A stretch of 64,000 nucleotides of DNA from Rhodovulum sp. PH10 (GTDB lineage: Bacteria > Pseudomonadota > Alphaproteobacteria > Rhizobiales > Xanthobacteraceae): positions 1-64,000 of the forward strand of contig NZ_AKZI01000036.1 of NCBI RefSeq assembly GCF_000293785.1. Direction: 5' to 3'. Below are positions 19,570-28,441 of this stretch, piece by piece. Positions within the stretch are counted from its first letter, which is position 1; each line of letters begins with the position of its first letter. The notes beneath the pieces were generated by a model that saw only the letters and a program-made list of their open reading frames with translations, had not been told where the DNA came from and did no database searches. Position numbers and translations under genes: made by a program.

Positions 19570-20926
19570 CATCTTGATCGTCGACGACGAGGCCGACATT
19601 CGCGAGCTGGTGGCCGGCATTCTCGAGGACGAAGGCTACGGCACCCGCACCGCGCGCGACTCCGACGACGCCATGAAAGCGATCCAGGCGCGACGCCCGA
19701 GCCTGGTCTTCCTCGACATCTGGCTGCAGGGCTCCAAGCTCGACGGGCTCCAGCTGCTCGCGCTGATCAAGGGCGAGCATCCCGAGCTGCCGGTGGTGAT
19801 GATCTCCGGCCACGGCAACATCGAGACCGCGGTCGCCGCGATCAAGCAGGGCGCGTACGACTTCATCGAGAAGCCGTTCAAGGCCGACCGGCTGGTGCTG
19901 GTCGCCGACCGCGCGCTCGAGACCTCGCGCCTCAAGCGCGAGGTGAAGGAGCTGAAGCAGCTCACCCCGTTCCCGTCGAGCCTGGTCGGCCGCTCGGCGT
20001 CGCTCAACCACCTGCGCCAGACCATCGAGAAGGTCGCACCGACCAACAGCCGCATCTTGATCGTCGGCCCCTCCGGCGCCGGCAAGGAGCTCACCGCGCG
20101 CACCGTGCACGCTCTGTCGGCGCGATCGGGCGGGCCGTTCGTGGTGATCAACGCCGCCGCCATCACGCCGGACCGGATGGAGGTCGAGCTGTTCGGCGTC
20201 GAGGCGAACGGCAGCGAGACGCGCAAGGTCGGCGCGCTCGAGGAGGCGCATGGCGGCACGCTGTTCATCGACGAGATCGCCGACATGCCGAAGGAGACCC
20301 AGAGCAAGATTCTCCGGGTTCTGGTCGATCAGCAGTTCCTGCGGGTCGGCGGCACCACCAAGGTGGCGGTCGACGTGCGCATCGTCTCCTCCACCGCGCG
20401 CAATCTCGAGGAGGAGATCGGCGCCGGGCGGTTCCGCGAGGACCTCTATCACCGCCTGTCGGTGGTGCCGATCCGGGTGCCGCCGCTCGCCGAGCGGCGG
20501 GAGGACGTGCCGGAGCTGGTCGACTATTTCCAGGAGCAGATCTCCCAGGCGACCGGCCTGCCGAAGCGGCGGATCGGCGACGACGCGCTCGCCGTGCTGC
20601 AGTCGCACGACTGGCCCGGCAACGTCCGCCAGCTGCGCAACAATGTCGAGCGCCTGATGATCCTCGCCGGCGGCGACCCCGACGCCATCATCACCGCCAG
20701 CATGCTGCCGCCCGACGTCGGCTCGATGGTGCCGGCGATGCCGCGCGGCAACGGCGGCGAGCATTTGATGGGCATGCCGCTGCGCGAGGCGCGCGAAGCC
20801 TTCGAGCGCGAATATCTGCGCGCTCAGATCAGCCGCTTCGGCGGCAACATCTCACGCACCGCCGAGTTCGTCGGGATGGAGCGCTCGGCGCTCCACCGCA
20901 AGCTCAAGGCGCTGGGAATGGACTGA
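19559..20926 (+). CDS. ntrX: Response regulator NtrX lacking the GAFTGA loop
   Basis: 455-residue NtrC-family regulator. Receiver domain with VDDEADIREL and phospho-Asp in LVFLDIWLQGSKLDGLQLL; AAA+ domain with a Walker A variant GPSGAGKE and Walker B GGTLFIDEIADMP; C-terminal Fis-like HTH (GGNISRTAEFVGMERSALHR). Where sigma54 activators have GAFTGA, this protein reads VEANGSETRKVGALEEAHGG, so it is unlikely to remodel sigma54 holoenzyme. NtrX of other Alphaproteobacteria shares this loss. It starts inside ntrY. Confidence 0.96.
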   Translation: MASDILIVDDEADIRELVAGILEDEGYGTRTARDSDDAMKAIQARRPSLVFLDIWLQGSKLDGLQLLALIKGEHPELPVVMISGHGNIETAVAAIKQGAYDFIEKPFKADRLVLVADRALETSRLKREVKELKQLTPFPSSLVGRSASLNHLRQTIEKVAPTNSRILIVGPSGAGKELTARTVHALSARSGGPFVVINAAAITPDRMEVELFGVEANGSETRKVGALEEAHGGTLFIDEIADMPKETQSKILRVLVDQQFLRVGGTTKVAVDVRIVSSTARNLEEEIGAGRFREDLYHRLSVVPIRVPPLAERREDVPELVDYFQEQISQATGLPKRRIGDDALAVLQSHDWPGNVRQLRNNVERLMILAGGDPDAIITASMLPPDVGSMVPAMPRGNGGEHLMGMPLREAREAFEREYLRAQISRFGGNISRTAEFVGMERSALHRKLKALGMD

Positions 20927-20944
20927 CCGGAAAAGAAAGAAGAA

Positions 20945-21802
20945 ATGTCCCGCGTCGCTTACGTCGACGGCCTCTACGTTCCCCACCGGGAGGCGGCCGT
21001 CCACATCGAGGATCGTGGCTACCAGTTCGCCGACGGCGTCTACGAGGTGTGCGAGGTGAAAGGCGGGCGCATCGTCGACCAGCGCCGGCACCTCGCGCGG
21101 CTGACGCGCTCGCTCGACGAGTTGCGCATCCCGCTGCCGATGCCGCTCGCGGCGCTGGACGTCGTGCTGCACGAGACCGTCCGCCGCAACCGGCTGGTCG
21201 ATGGCATCGTCTATCTCCAGGTCACCCGCGGCGCCGCCCGGCGCGACCACGGCTTTCCGCCGGCCGGCACCCGGCCGACCGTGGTCGTCACCACCCGCCG
21301 GCTCGATCCCGCCGAGGGCGAGCGCATCGCGGGCGCCGGCATCGCCGTGATCACCGTGCCGGAGACGCGGTGGGCGCGGGTCGACATCAAATCGATCGCG
21401 CTGTTGCCGAACGTGCTCGCCAAGCAGGCCGCGCGGGAGGCGGGCGCGCGAGAAGCGTGGTTCGTCGATCGGGAGGGCTTCGTCACCGAGGGCGCGTCGT
21501 CCAATGCCTGGATCGTCACCGCCGCCGGCGCGGTGGTCACAAGGCCGCTCGGCCCGGAGATCCTTCCCGGCATTTCGCGCGCGGTGGTGCAGGACGTGCT
21601 GAACGCCGAGCATCTCCGTTTCGAGGAGCGTCCGTTCAGGGTCGACGAGGCGCTCGCGGCGTGCGAAGCCTTCGTGACGGCGGCGAGCCAGCTCGTCATG
21701 CCGGTGGTCAGGATCGACGGCCGACCGGTCGGGCAGGGGGTGCCCGGACCGATAGCCCGAGCGCTACGCCGCCGGTTCCACGACTTCGCCGAATTGTCTT
21801 GA
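20945..21802 (+). CDS. dat: D-amino-acid aminotransferase (class IV, PLP)
   Basis: 285-residue fold-type IV aminotransferase. PLP-binding Lys149 lies in DIKSIALLPNVLAKQAA; cofactor contacts are in VTEGASSNAWIV (Glu near 181) and VMPVVRIDGRPVGQG. Likely interconverts D-alanine and D-glutamate to feed cell-wall precursors, though class IV members (branched-chain aminotransferase, aminodeoxychorismate lyase) can be hard to separate. It sits between ntrX and hfq, a position conserved in Rhizobiales. The start follows GAAAAGAAAGAAGAA, a purine-rich leader. Confidence 0.88.
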   Translation: MSRVAYVDGLYVPHREAAVHIEDRGYQFADGVYEVCEVKGGRIVDQRRHLARLTRSLDELRIPLPMPLAALDVVLHETVRRNRLVDGIVYLQVTRGAARRDHGFPPAGTRPTVVVTTRRLDPAEGERIAGAGIAVITVPETRWARVDIKSIALLPNVLAKQAAREAGAREAWFVDREGFVTEGASSNAWIVTAAGAVVTRPLGPEILPGISRAVVQDVLNAEHLRFEERPFRVDEALAACEAFVTAASQLVMPVVRIDGRPVGQGVPGPIARALRRRFHDFAELS

Positions 21803-21825
21803 CTTGGGAAAGATATACGTAGAAT
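21799..21825 (+). promoter_or_regulatory. Possible hfq promoter
   Basis: TTGACT (21799-21804, overlapping the dat stop codon) and TAGAAT (21820-21825) resemble sigma70 -35 and -10 hexamers, but the 15-bp spacer is short. They would start a transcript about 150 nt before hfq. Tentative. Confidence 0.3.
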
Positions 21826-21981
21826 CCGCAGGTTATCGCGAAGCTTGGGCTTGCGCTCCTTTCATTGGTGCAATCTAATACCGACCGCCCACGCGGGTCG
21901 CCCGACTCTCCGGACGGTGGCCCGCGCGAAAACGAACGCCGCCTCGCGACGGGGACCGCGAGTACAATGGAACAAACGGCC

Positions 21982-22236
21982 ATGGCAGCCGATCGCTCAC
22001 AAAATCTACAAGACACCTTTCTGAATTACGTCCGCAAGAACAAGACTCCGCTCACCATCTTCCTCGTGAACGGCGTCAAGCTGCAGGGCGTCGTGACCTG
22101 GTTCGACAATTTCTGCGTACTTCTGCGACGCGACGGACATTCGCAGCTCGTCTACAAGCACGCGATCTCGACCATCATGCCGGGTCATCCGATCCAACTG
22201 TTCGAAGGCGCCGAGGAAGCAGCGGAAAAAGCCTGA
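21982..22236 (+). CDS. hfq: RNA chaperone Hfq
   Basis: 84-residue Sm-like protein that forms hexamers pairing small RNAs with mRNAs. Sm1 motif [19 protein letters not shown] and Sm2 motif [14 protein letters not shown] are intact, including the YKH signature. The start at 21982 ([11 protein letters not shown]) matches the standard alphaproteobacterial N terminus; an in-frame extension to 21865 is not family-like, though ATG 21967 cannot be excluded. hflX begins at the base after its stop, so the pair is cotranscribed. Confidence 0.97.
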   Translation: MAADRSQNLQDTFLNYVRKNKTPLTIFLVNGVKLQGVVTWFDNFCVLLRRDGHSQLVYKHAISTIMPGHPIQLFEGAEEAAEKA

Positions 22237-23634
22237 TTGGAGCCACGTCGACAGGATCGCTCGGCCGACCGTCCGAGCCCACCCACGGGCTCGGCGACGG
22301 CGCGGTGCGTCGTTCTCGGACCCTATCTGCGCAACCCCGAGCCGCGCTCGGCCGGCGCCACGGCGCCCGGCCACGAGGCCGACACCCGCTCGCCCGAGGC
22401 GCGCCTCGACGAGGCGACCGGGCTCGCCCGCGCGATCGATCTCGACGTGGTCGAGAGCGGCATCGTGCTGCTCGGCGCGGTGCGGCCGTCGACCTATCTC
22501 GGCAAGGGCAAGGTCGAGGAGATCGCGGGCCTCGTGAAGAGCACCGAGGCCTCGCTCGTGGTGATGGACTGCGCGCTGTCGCCAGTGCAGCAGCGCAATC
22601 TCGAGAAGGCCTGGAACGCCAAGGTGGTCGACCGCACCGGGCTGATCCTGGAGATCTTCGGCCGGCGCGCCGCCACCCGTGAGGGCACGCTGCAGGTCGA
22701 GCTCGCGCATCTGACCTATCAGAAGAGCCGGCTGGTGCGCTCCTGGACCCACCTCGAGCGGCAGCGCGGCGGCTTCGGCTTTCTCGGCGGCCCCGGCGAG
22801 ACCCAGCTCGAGACCGACCGCCGCATCATCCAGGACCGCATCCGCCGCATCGAGCACGACCTCGACACGGTCAAGCGCACCCGCGCACTGCATCGCACGA
22901 GCCGCAAGCGCGTGCCGTATCCGATCGTCGCGCTGGTCGGCTACACCAATGCCGGCAAGTCGACGCTGTTCAACCGGCTGACCCGCTCGGGCGTGCTGGC
23001 GACCGACATGCTGTTCGCCACCCTCGACCCGACGCTGCGCGCGGTCGACCTGCCGGACGGCCCTCGCGTGATCCTGTCCGACACCGTCGGCTTCGTCTCC
23101 GACCTGCCGACCATGCTGGTCGCCGCCTTCCGCGCGACGCTGGAGGAGGTGATCGAGGCCGACTTGATCCTGCACGTCCGCGACGTCTCGCACGGCGATA
23201 CGCAAGCGCAGTCGAAGGACGTCGACACCGTGCTCGCCGAGCTCGGCATTCCGCCCGAGGACCCGCGGCTCCTCGAGGTGTGGAACAAGATCGACAATGT
23301 GTCGGCCGAGGAGCGCGAGCGGCTGGAGAATCTGGCGTCCCGCAGGCCGCCGGAGAAGCGGCCGCAGCTCGTCTCGGCGACGACCGGGCAGGGGCTCGAC
23401 GCGCTGATCCGCGACATCTCCGAGCGGGTGGCGAAAACGCGGGTGCCGCTCACGGTGACGCTCGACGCCGCCGATGGCGCCGGGTTCGGCTGGCTGCATC
23501 GCCACGGCGACGTGTTGGAGACCTCGACCTCGGAGGACGGCGTCACCACCGTGCAGCTGCGCGTGCATCCGAGCCGGGAAGGGCAGGTGCGGGCAAAATT
23601 CGGCGACCGGGTGCAGGGGACGGAGACCCCGTAG
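22237..23634 (+). CDS. hflX: GTPase HflX
   Basis: 465-residue ribosome-associated GTPase. N-terminal HflX domain with [12 protein letters not shown] and [10 protein letters not shown]-like core, [20 protein letters not shown] linker helix, then the G domain: G1 GYTNAGKS (235-242), G3 [10 protein letters not shown] and G4 NKID. HflX splits stalled 70S ribosomes, notably under heat stress. The only suitable start is TTG at 22237, immediately after the hfq stop, which implies translational coupling; the first ~25 residues are poorly conserved. Confidence 0.96.
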   Translation: MEPRRQDRSADRPSPPTGSATARCVVLGPYLRNPEPRSAGATAPGHEADTRSPEARLDEATGLARAIDLDVVESGIVLLGAVRPSTYLGKGKVEEIAGLVKSTEASLVVMDCALSPVQQRNLEKAWNAKVVDRTGLILEIFGRRAATREGTLQVELAHLTYQKSRLVRSWTHLERQRGGFGFLGGPGETQLETDRRIIQDRIRRIEHDLDTVKRTRALHRTSRKRVPYPIVALVGYTNAGKSTLFNRLTRSGVLATDMLFATLDPTLRAVDLPDGPRVILSDTVGFVSDLPTMLVAAFRATLEEVIEADLILHVRDVSHGDTQAQSKDVDTVLAELGIPPEDPRLLEVWNKIDNVSAEERERLENLASRRPPEKRPQLVSATTGQGLDALIRDISERVAKTRVPLTVTLDAADGAGFGWLHRHGDVLETSTSEDGVTTVQLRVHPSREGQVRAKFGDRVQGTETP

Positions 23635-23636
23635 GC

Positions 23637-23667
23637 GTAGGGCGCAACAGCGAAGCGTATTGCGCCG
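23637..23667. repeat. Half-element of GTAGGG repeat
   Basis: GTAGGGCGCAACAGCGAAGC followed by GTATTGCGCC: the same 5' arm as the neighbouring GTAGGG elements, with a GGCGCAA/TTGCGCC inverted pair but no far arm. Directly downstream of the hflX stop. Confidence 0.65.
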
Positions 23668-23700
23668 ATCGATTCTTCCCCGCCGCCGGTCGGGTAGCCC

Positions 23701-23781
23701 GTAGGGTGCGCACCGCGAAGCGTGCGCACGTCTTCATCGGCAATGTGCGCACGGCGCGTTCCGCGCCTTTGCACACGCTAC
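23701..23781. repeat. Palindromic intergenic repeat, GTAGGGTG type (copy 2)
   Basis: An 81-bp element that opens GTAGGGTGCGCACCGCGAAG and closes TTTGCACACGCTAC, with internal GTGCGCAC/GTGCGCAC arms. It fills the gap between convergent hflX and mazG, the same placement as the copy at 11435-11530. The shared outer ends and the GCGAAGCGTG core show a common family. Confidence 0.8.
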
Positions 23782-23785
23782 GGGT

Positions 23786-24598
23786 TCAGCCTTCCCGTTC
23801 CTCCGCCTTCGCCTCCACCCACAGCGCCTCCATCTCGTCGAGCGTGGCGTCCTGCAATGGCTTGCCGGCCTGTGCGAGCGAGCGCTCGATGTGCCCGAAG
23901 CGGCGCTCGAACTTTTGGTTGGTCTCGCGCAGAACCCGTTCCGGGTCGGCGTCGAGATGGCGGGCGAGATTGACCACCGCGAACAAAAGGTCGCCGACCT
24001 CGGAGCCCGCGTGCAAACGGTCGCCGGCGTCGAGCGCCGCCTCGACCTCGTCGGTCTCCTCGCGAATCTTTGCGATCACCGCCCGTGGGTCGTTCCAGTC
24101 GAAGCCGACCCGTCCGGCCTTCTGCTGCAGCTTCAGCGCGCGGGTGAGGGCGGGCAGGGTGGCCGGCACCCCCGACAGGACGCCCTCGGGTGGCGTCGAG
24201 CCGCGCGCCGCGCGCTCCGCCTTCTCGGCCGCCTTGATGCGCTCCCACAGGCCCGCCACGTCCTGCGGCGTGCGGCCTTCGGCGTCGTCAAAGACGTGCG
24301 GATGCCGCCGGATCATTTTTCGGCAGATCGCCTCGACCACGTCGCCGAAATCGAACGCGCCTTCCTCCTCGGCCATGCGGGCGTGGAAGGCGACCTGCAG
24401 CAGCAGGTCGCCGAGCTCGTCCTTGAGGTCGGCGCGGTCGCCGCGGCCGATCGCGTCGGCCACCTCGTAGGCTTCCTCGATCGTGTAGGGCGCGATCGAG
24501 TCGAAGTTTTGCGCCAGATCCCAGGCGCAGCCGGTGCCCGGCGTGCGCAGCGCGGCCATGATCTCCAGAAGCCGTCCGACGTCGCGCGACGGGGTCAT
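23786..24598 (-). CDS. mazG: Nucleoside triphosphate pyrophosphohydrolase MazG
   Basis: 270-residue tandem MazG protein, the usual length. The first domain has CAWDLAQNFDSIAPYTIEEA and ELGDLLLQVAFHA (metal-binding ExxE/D helices); the second has FDWNDPRAVIAKIREETDEV and EVGDLLFAVVNLARHL. It hydrolyses (d)NTPs to monophosphates, cleaning the pool of aberrant nucleotides and affecting ppGpp. Its ATG overlaps the stop of the upstream MaoC-like gene (ATGA, 24595-24598). Confidence 0.95.
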   Translation of the reverse strand: MTPSRDVGRLLEIMAALRTPGTGCAWDLAQNFDSIAPYTIEEAYEVADAIGRGDRADLKDELGDLLLQVAFHARMAEEEGAFDFGDVVEAICRKMIRRHPHVFDDAEGRTPQDVAGLWERIKAAEKAERAARGSTPPEGVLSGVPATLPALTRALKLQQKAGRVGFDWNDPRAVIAKIREETDEVEAALDAGDRLHAGSEVGDLLFAVVNLARHLDADPERVLRETNQKFERRFGHIERSLAQAGKPLQDATLDEMEALWVEAKAEEREG

Positions 24599-25125
24599 GC
24601 CGACGCTCCCTGACGCTGCCGATCTTCGGTCGCGTCGCCGTCGGCGCCGCCGGCATCGCGGCAGCGGATGAAATTCATCGCCTTCATCGTCATCACCACG
24701 GCGCCGGTCTGGTCGAGCACCTGCACCTCGGTGCGGACCAGCCCGCGGTCGGGCTTCGAGCGCGACCGCCGCGCGTCCACGATCTTCACCCGGATGCTCA
24801 GGGCGTCGCCCGGACGCACCGGCTTCAGCCAGCGGATCTCGTCGACGCCGGGGCTCGCGAGGCTCGCGTGCGGCGACAGGTAGTGGTCGATATAGAGGCG
24901 GGTGGCGAGGCTGGTGGTCAGCCAGCCCGAGGAGATCAGCCCGCCGAACGGCCCGGTGGCCGCCCAGGCCGGATCGGTGTGCATCGGCTGCGGGTCGTAG
25001 CGCTTCGCGAAGGCGACGATCTCGTCCGCGGTCACCGGGATGCTGCCGTACACGGCCTCGATCCCGGGCACGTAGTCCTCGAAGCAGCGGTCCTCGACCG
25101 GGACCGCGAAGTCCAATTGGCTCAT
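24595..25125 (-). CDS. MaoC family dehydratase
   Basis: 176-residue hot-dog fold protein. The hydratase-2 motif is present: FAKRYDPQPMHTDPAWA with the catalytic Asp/His pair, then GGLISSGWLTTSLATRLY. It should hydrate or dehydrate enoyl-CoA-type thioesters, possibly in polyhydroxyalkanoate or fatty-acid metabolism; the acyl substrate is not evident. The start at 25125 (MSQLDFAVP) follows a GAGAAAG ribosome binding site. It is coupled to mazG by ATGA, a chance-looking pairing that says little about function. Confidence 0.88.
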   Translation of the reverse strand: MSQLDFAVPVEDRCFEDYVPGIEAVYGSIPVTADEIVAFAKRYDPQPMHTDPAWAATGPFGGLISSGWLTTSLATRLYIDHYLSPHASLASPGVDEIRWLKPVRPGDALSIRVKIVDARRSRSKPDRGLVRTEVQVLDQTGAVVMTMKAMNFIRCRDAGGADGDATEDRQRQGASA

Positions 25126-25549
25126 GCAGGCTTTCTCCTCGATGGACCCGATGTAGCGTCTCGGGCCGTGCTTTGCGACCCGCATCCGGCGCGCCGACGA
25201 CGATGGTCCCGCCAGCCACGCGGTCCGGCGACAGGGCTCGGGAAACCGCCGACGTGAACCGCTGGCATGCCGGGGGATCGGCAGTCGACCGCCGGAGCGC
25301 GAGACGCCGACGCGGCCACGCTCCATGTCACGATTCGCATAAGGGATATTATGGAATATTTATTTGCATGCGGACACGAGGGAATTCGCTCGTGCGATCA
25401 GGCTGTTGGCCGATGGTCGGCGCGGCCGTCGATGCAGCCGTCGATGCAGCGGCGCTGCGCCTCGGGTCAAGCGCCGTCCCACGGCGGCCGGCCATGCGAG
25501 CCCCGGAACATCCGCCACGGTCGCCGCGTTCGAGCCGCGGGACATCGCC
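25126..25549. other. Divergent gap before second cinA
   Basis: 424 bp between the MaoC-like gene and the plus-strand CinA paralog. An AT-rich patch at 25333-25368 (GGGATATTATGGAATATTTA) stands out from the surrounding ~70% GC and is the likely promoter region. A short direct repeat GTCGATGCAGC occurs near 25428-25448. An in-frame extension of the CinA ORF to 25364 exists but has no family-like sequence. Confidence 0.5.
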
Positions 25550-26110
25550 ATGCCGCCACTCGAAGTCACGCCGATCGACCTGTCGCTGGTCCGCCGCGCC
25601 GCCGAGGTGATCGCGCGTGCCGGCCGTGATGGCCTCGCACTGGCGACTGCGGAATCATGCACCGGCGGGCTGCTGGCTGCCGTGCTGTCGGAGGCGCCGG
25701 GTGCCGGCCGCTGGTTCCAGGGCGGCTTCGTGGTCTACACCAAAGCCCAGAAGACGGTCGCGCTCGGCGTCTCGGCCGAGCTTCTGGCGCGTGAGACGGC
25801 GGTGAGCCCTGCGGTCGCCCGGGCGATGGCCGAAGGTGCGCTGGCGCGCTCCACGGCGGACGTGGCGATCGCGGTGACCGGGGTCGCCGGGCCGGCGTGC
25901 GACGAGGACGGCAATCCGGTCGGCCTCGTGCATCTCGCGGCGGTCCGGCGCGACGGCGTGGCGCTCCCACGCGTCCACCGGTTCGGCGCGCTCGGCCGCG
26001 GCGACATCCGCTATCGCACCGTCGAGGCCGCGCTGGCGCTCCTTCTGGAGGCCGTCGGCGCGACCGACCGGGACGACGGGAGGACGCCTTCACGACCGAC
26101 GACCGATTGA
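25550..26110 (+). CDS. Diverged CinA family protein (second paralog)
   Basis: 186-residue CinA C-terminal domain protein. [37 protein letters not shown] and AIAVTGVAGPACDEDGNPVG match the family. The GAVS motif is changed to ETAVS, and the glycine-rich GPGGGS loop is replaced by GPACDEDGNP. This is a known CinA sub-branch and may have a different nucleotide substrate from the canonical copy at 11568. It is a single gene convergent with the dodecin gene. Confidence 0.85.
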   Translation: MPPLEVTPIDLSLVRRAAEVIARAGRDGLALATAESCTGGLLAAVLSEAPGAGRWFQGGFVVYTKAQKTVALGVSAELLARETAVSPAVARAMAEGALARSTADVAIAVTGVAGPACDEDGNPVGLVHLAAVRRDGVALPRVHRFGALGRGDIRYRTVEAALALLLEAVGATDRDDGRTPSRPTTD

Positions 26111-26193
26111 CGGGAGCCATAGAGCGGCTCGGCTCGTGCGAGCCGGGTGTCGTCGACCGGGTCGGTGCCGGATCGCTCCGGGCCGGCCCGGTG

Positions 26194-26268
26194 GGTCCAG
26201 ACGAGTCCGGTCCGGACGAGTCCGGTCCAGGCTGGCCTGATCCAAGCGAGCCCGGTCTGGTCAGGCGG
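26194..26268. repeat. 15-bp tandem repeat array A (GGAC-NN-GTCC core)
   Basis: Units of 15 bp: GGTCCAGACGAGTCC (26194-26208) and GGTCCGGACGAGTCC (26209-26223), then three decaying units to 26268. The second unit holds the palindrome GGAC-GA-GTCC. The array fills the convergent gap between the CinA paralog and the dodecin gene and runs into the dodecin stop codon. The same period and core recur at 35171 and 40751. Confidence 0.8.
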
Positions 26269-26476
26269 CGTCGTCCATTGTGAAGCCGACCTTCAGGGTG
26301 ACCTGAAAATGCTTCACGGTGTCGTTCTCGATGTGGCCGCGGGTCTCGACCACCTCGAACCACCGCATGTTGCGGATGGTCTTGCTGGCGCGGGCGATGG
26401 CGTTCTTGATCGCGTCCTCGATGCCGACCTCGGACGAGCCGACCAGCTCGACGACCTTGTAGGTGTGGGTGCTCAT
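26261..26476 (-). CDS. Dodecin family flavin-binding protein
   Basis: 71-residue small protein with the dodecin sequence pattern: [40 protein letters not shown] and a C-terminal [11 protein letters not shown] strand. Dodecins assemble as hollow 12-mers that store flavins, and the conserved Trp (MRWFE) stacks on the isoalloxazine ring. The start at 26476 gives the canonical length. It lies 108 bp downstream of lpdA on the same strand; lpdA encodes a flavoprotein, but a shared transcript is only inferred. Confidence 0.9.
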   Translation of the reverse strand: MSTHTYKVVELVGSSEVGIEDAIKNAIARASKTIRNMRWFEVVETRGHIENDTVKHFQVTLKVGFTMDDAA

Positions 26477-26584
26477 GTCGTGTTTCCCCTGCCCTCGGCA
26501 TTGTCCTCGCGGGGCCGTTGCTCCGGCGGAGCGGCGGCGGACCGCACCCTCGTCCAACGGCCGTCGCCGGCCATCGGATCCACG

Positions 26585-28021
26585 TCACATGTTCAAGACT
26601 TGCCCGTAGGCGTCGAGCACGGCTTCCTTCATCATCTCCGACAACGTCGGGTGCGGGAAGATCGTGTGCATCAGCTCCTGCTCGGTGGTCTCGAGGTTCA
26701 TCGCCACCACGTAGCCCTGGATCAGCTCGGTGACCTCCGCGCCGACCATGTGGGCGCCGAGCAGCTGGCCGGTCTGCTTGTCGAAGATCACCTTGACGAG
26801 GCCCTGGTCCTCGCCGAGCGCGATCGCCTTGCCGTTGCCGACGAACGGGAAGCGGCCGACGCGGATGTCGCGCTTCTGCTCCTTCGCTTTCGCCTCGGTG
26901 AGGCCGACGGAGGCCACCTGCGGCGAGCAGTAGGTGCAGCCCGGAATCATCCCCTTGTTCATCGGGTGCGGGTGAAGGCCCTTGATCGCCTCGACGCAGA
27001 CGACGCCCTCGTGCTCGGCCTTGTGGGCGAGCATCGGCGGGCCGGCGACGTCGCCGATCGCATAGAGGCCGGGCACGTTGGTCTTGCAGAAGCCGTCGGT
27101 GACGATGGTGCCGCGCTCGGTCTTCACGCCGAGCGTCTCGAGCCCGAGATTCTCGATGTTGCCGACCACGCCGACCGCGGAGATCACCCGGTCGACCTCG
27201 AGCGTCTTGGTGCCGCCCTTGCCGTCGTCGATGGTGGCGACCACGCTGTCGGCCTTCTTGTCGAGCTTGGTCACCTTGGCGCCGGTGAAGATCTTCAGGC
27301 CGTGCTTCTCGAGCTGCTTCCTCGCGATGCCGGCGATCTCGGCGTCTTCCACCGGCATGATCTGCGGCAATATCTCGACCACCGTCACGTCGGTGCCCAT
27401 GGTGTTGTAGAACGAGGCGAACTCGATGCCGATCGCGCCCGAGCCGACGACCAGCAGCGACTTCGGCATCTTCTCCGGCACCATCGCCTCGAAATAGGTC
27501 CAGATCAGCCTGCCGTCCGTCTCGAGGCCGGGCAGCACGCGCGGGCGGGCGCCGGTCGCGAGGATGATGTGCTCGGCCCGATAGTCGCCGGGGCCGAGCG
27601 CGCCCTTGGGCGGGTCGGTGCGCTTGGCGTCGGGCTTCTGCTCCTTCACGGTGATCTTGCCGGGGGCGGTGATCTCCGCCCTGCCCCAGATCACCTGAAT
27701 CTTGTTCTTCTTCATCAGGAAGGCGACGCCGTCGGTGAGCCGCTTGGAGACGCCGCGCGAGCGCTTCACCACCGCCGTCGGATCGAACGAGATCTTTTCC
27801 GCCTTCAGCCCGTAGGCCTCGGCGTGCTGCATGTAGTGATAGATCTCCGCCGAGCGAAGGAGCGCCTTGGTCGGGATGCAGCCCCAGTTCAGGCAGATGC
27901 CGCCGAGATGACTCTTCTCGACGATCGCGGTCTTGAAGCCGAGCTGCGCCGCGCGGATCGCGGTGACGTAGCCACCCGGACCCGAGCCGATGACGATGAC
28001 GTCGAAGGAGGTGTCGGACAT
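26585..28021 (-). CDS. lpdA: Dihydrolipoyl dehydrogenase (E3)
   Basis: 478-residue FAD enzyme that reoxidises dihydrolipoyl groups of the pyruvate dehydrogenase complex with NAD+. FAD motif VIGSGPGGYVTAIRAAQLG, redox disulfide in GGICLNWGCIPTKAL (Cys43, Cys48), NAD motif VVGSGAIGIEFASFY, GDVAGPPMLAHKA and the C-terminal HPHPTLSE His-Glu pair. It lacks the N-terminal lipoyl domain some bacterial E3 proteins carry. It is last in the eno-ftsB-pdhABC run. Confidence 0.97.
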   Translation of the reverse strand: MSDTSFDVIVIGSGPGGYVTAIRAAQLGFKTAIVEKSHLGGICLNWGCIPTKALLRSAEIYHYMQHAEAYGLKAEKISFDPTAVVKRSRGVSKRLTDGVAFLMKKNKIQVIWGRAEITAPGKITVKEQKPDAKRTDPPKGALGPGDYRAEHIILATGARPRVLPGLETDGRLIWTYFEAMVPEKMPKSLLVVGSGAIGIEFASFYNTMGTDVTVVEILPQIMPVEDAEIAGIARKQLEKHGLKIFTGAKVTKLDKKADSVVATIDDGKGGTKTLEVDRVISAVGVVGNIENLGLETLGVKTERGTIVTDGFCKTNVPGLYAIGDVAGPPMLAHKAEHEGVVCVEAIKGLHPHPMNKGMIPGCTYCSPQVASVGLTEAKAKEQKRDIRVGRFPFVGNGKAIALGEDQGLVKVIFDKQTGQLLGAHMVGAEVTELIQGYVVAMNLETTEQELMHTIFPHPTLSEMMKEAVLDAYGQVLNM

Positions 28022-28093
28022 TCTTGTTCTCTGTTCAGCGGTTGTGATTCCGAGGCTCACGAGGCGAAGCGCCGCCGGATCGGCGAACGGGGT

Positions 28094-28378
28094 TCACGAC
28101 TTCGCTTCCAAAGCCTCGACCTTGCGTTCGAGCGCTGCGAGGCGCTCCTCGACCTCCTTGGCGGCGTACCGTCCGAGCACGCTCTCGCCCTCGAACGCTG
28201 CGCGCTGAGCCCTCACGATTTTCTCGACGGTGCTCAGCCGTGCATCGATGGCATCGATGCGGGCGTCGGTCTGGTCGAACCGCCGCCCCATCTCCTCGCG
28301 CATTTCGGTAAAACCCCGGCGCGTCTCCTCGCGCATCTCGCGGAGCATCGGGACGATCATATCGGTCGGCTCGGGCAT
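28094..28378 (-). CDS. Small coiled-coil protein between pdhC and lpdA
   Basis: 94 residues, almost entirely heptad-patterned and charged (REMREETRRGFTEMREEMGR; a second coil RLAALERKVEALEAK at the C terminus), with a short break around RAAFEGESVLGRYAA. There are no membrane segments or catalytic motifs. A well-placed AGGAG six bases before the ATG at 28378 supports translation. It lies 63 bp after pdhC and 72 bp before lpdA on the same strand, so it is probably cotranscribed with the complex. Function unknown; a structural or tethering role is speculation. Confidence 0.7.
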   Translation of the reverse strand: MPEPTDMIVPMLREMREETRRGFTEMREEMGRRFDQTDARIDAIDARLSTVEKIVRAQRAAFEGESVLGRYAAKEVEERLAALERKVEALEAKS

Positions 28379-28441
28379 GCGGATCTCCTGTCCACCACGC
28401 CTAAAGGTGGGCACGCCTCCCGGCGGGCGCAAACGGGCCGC

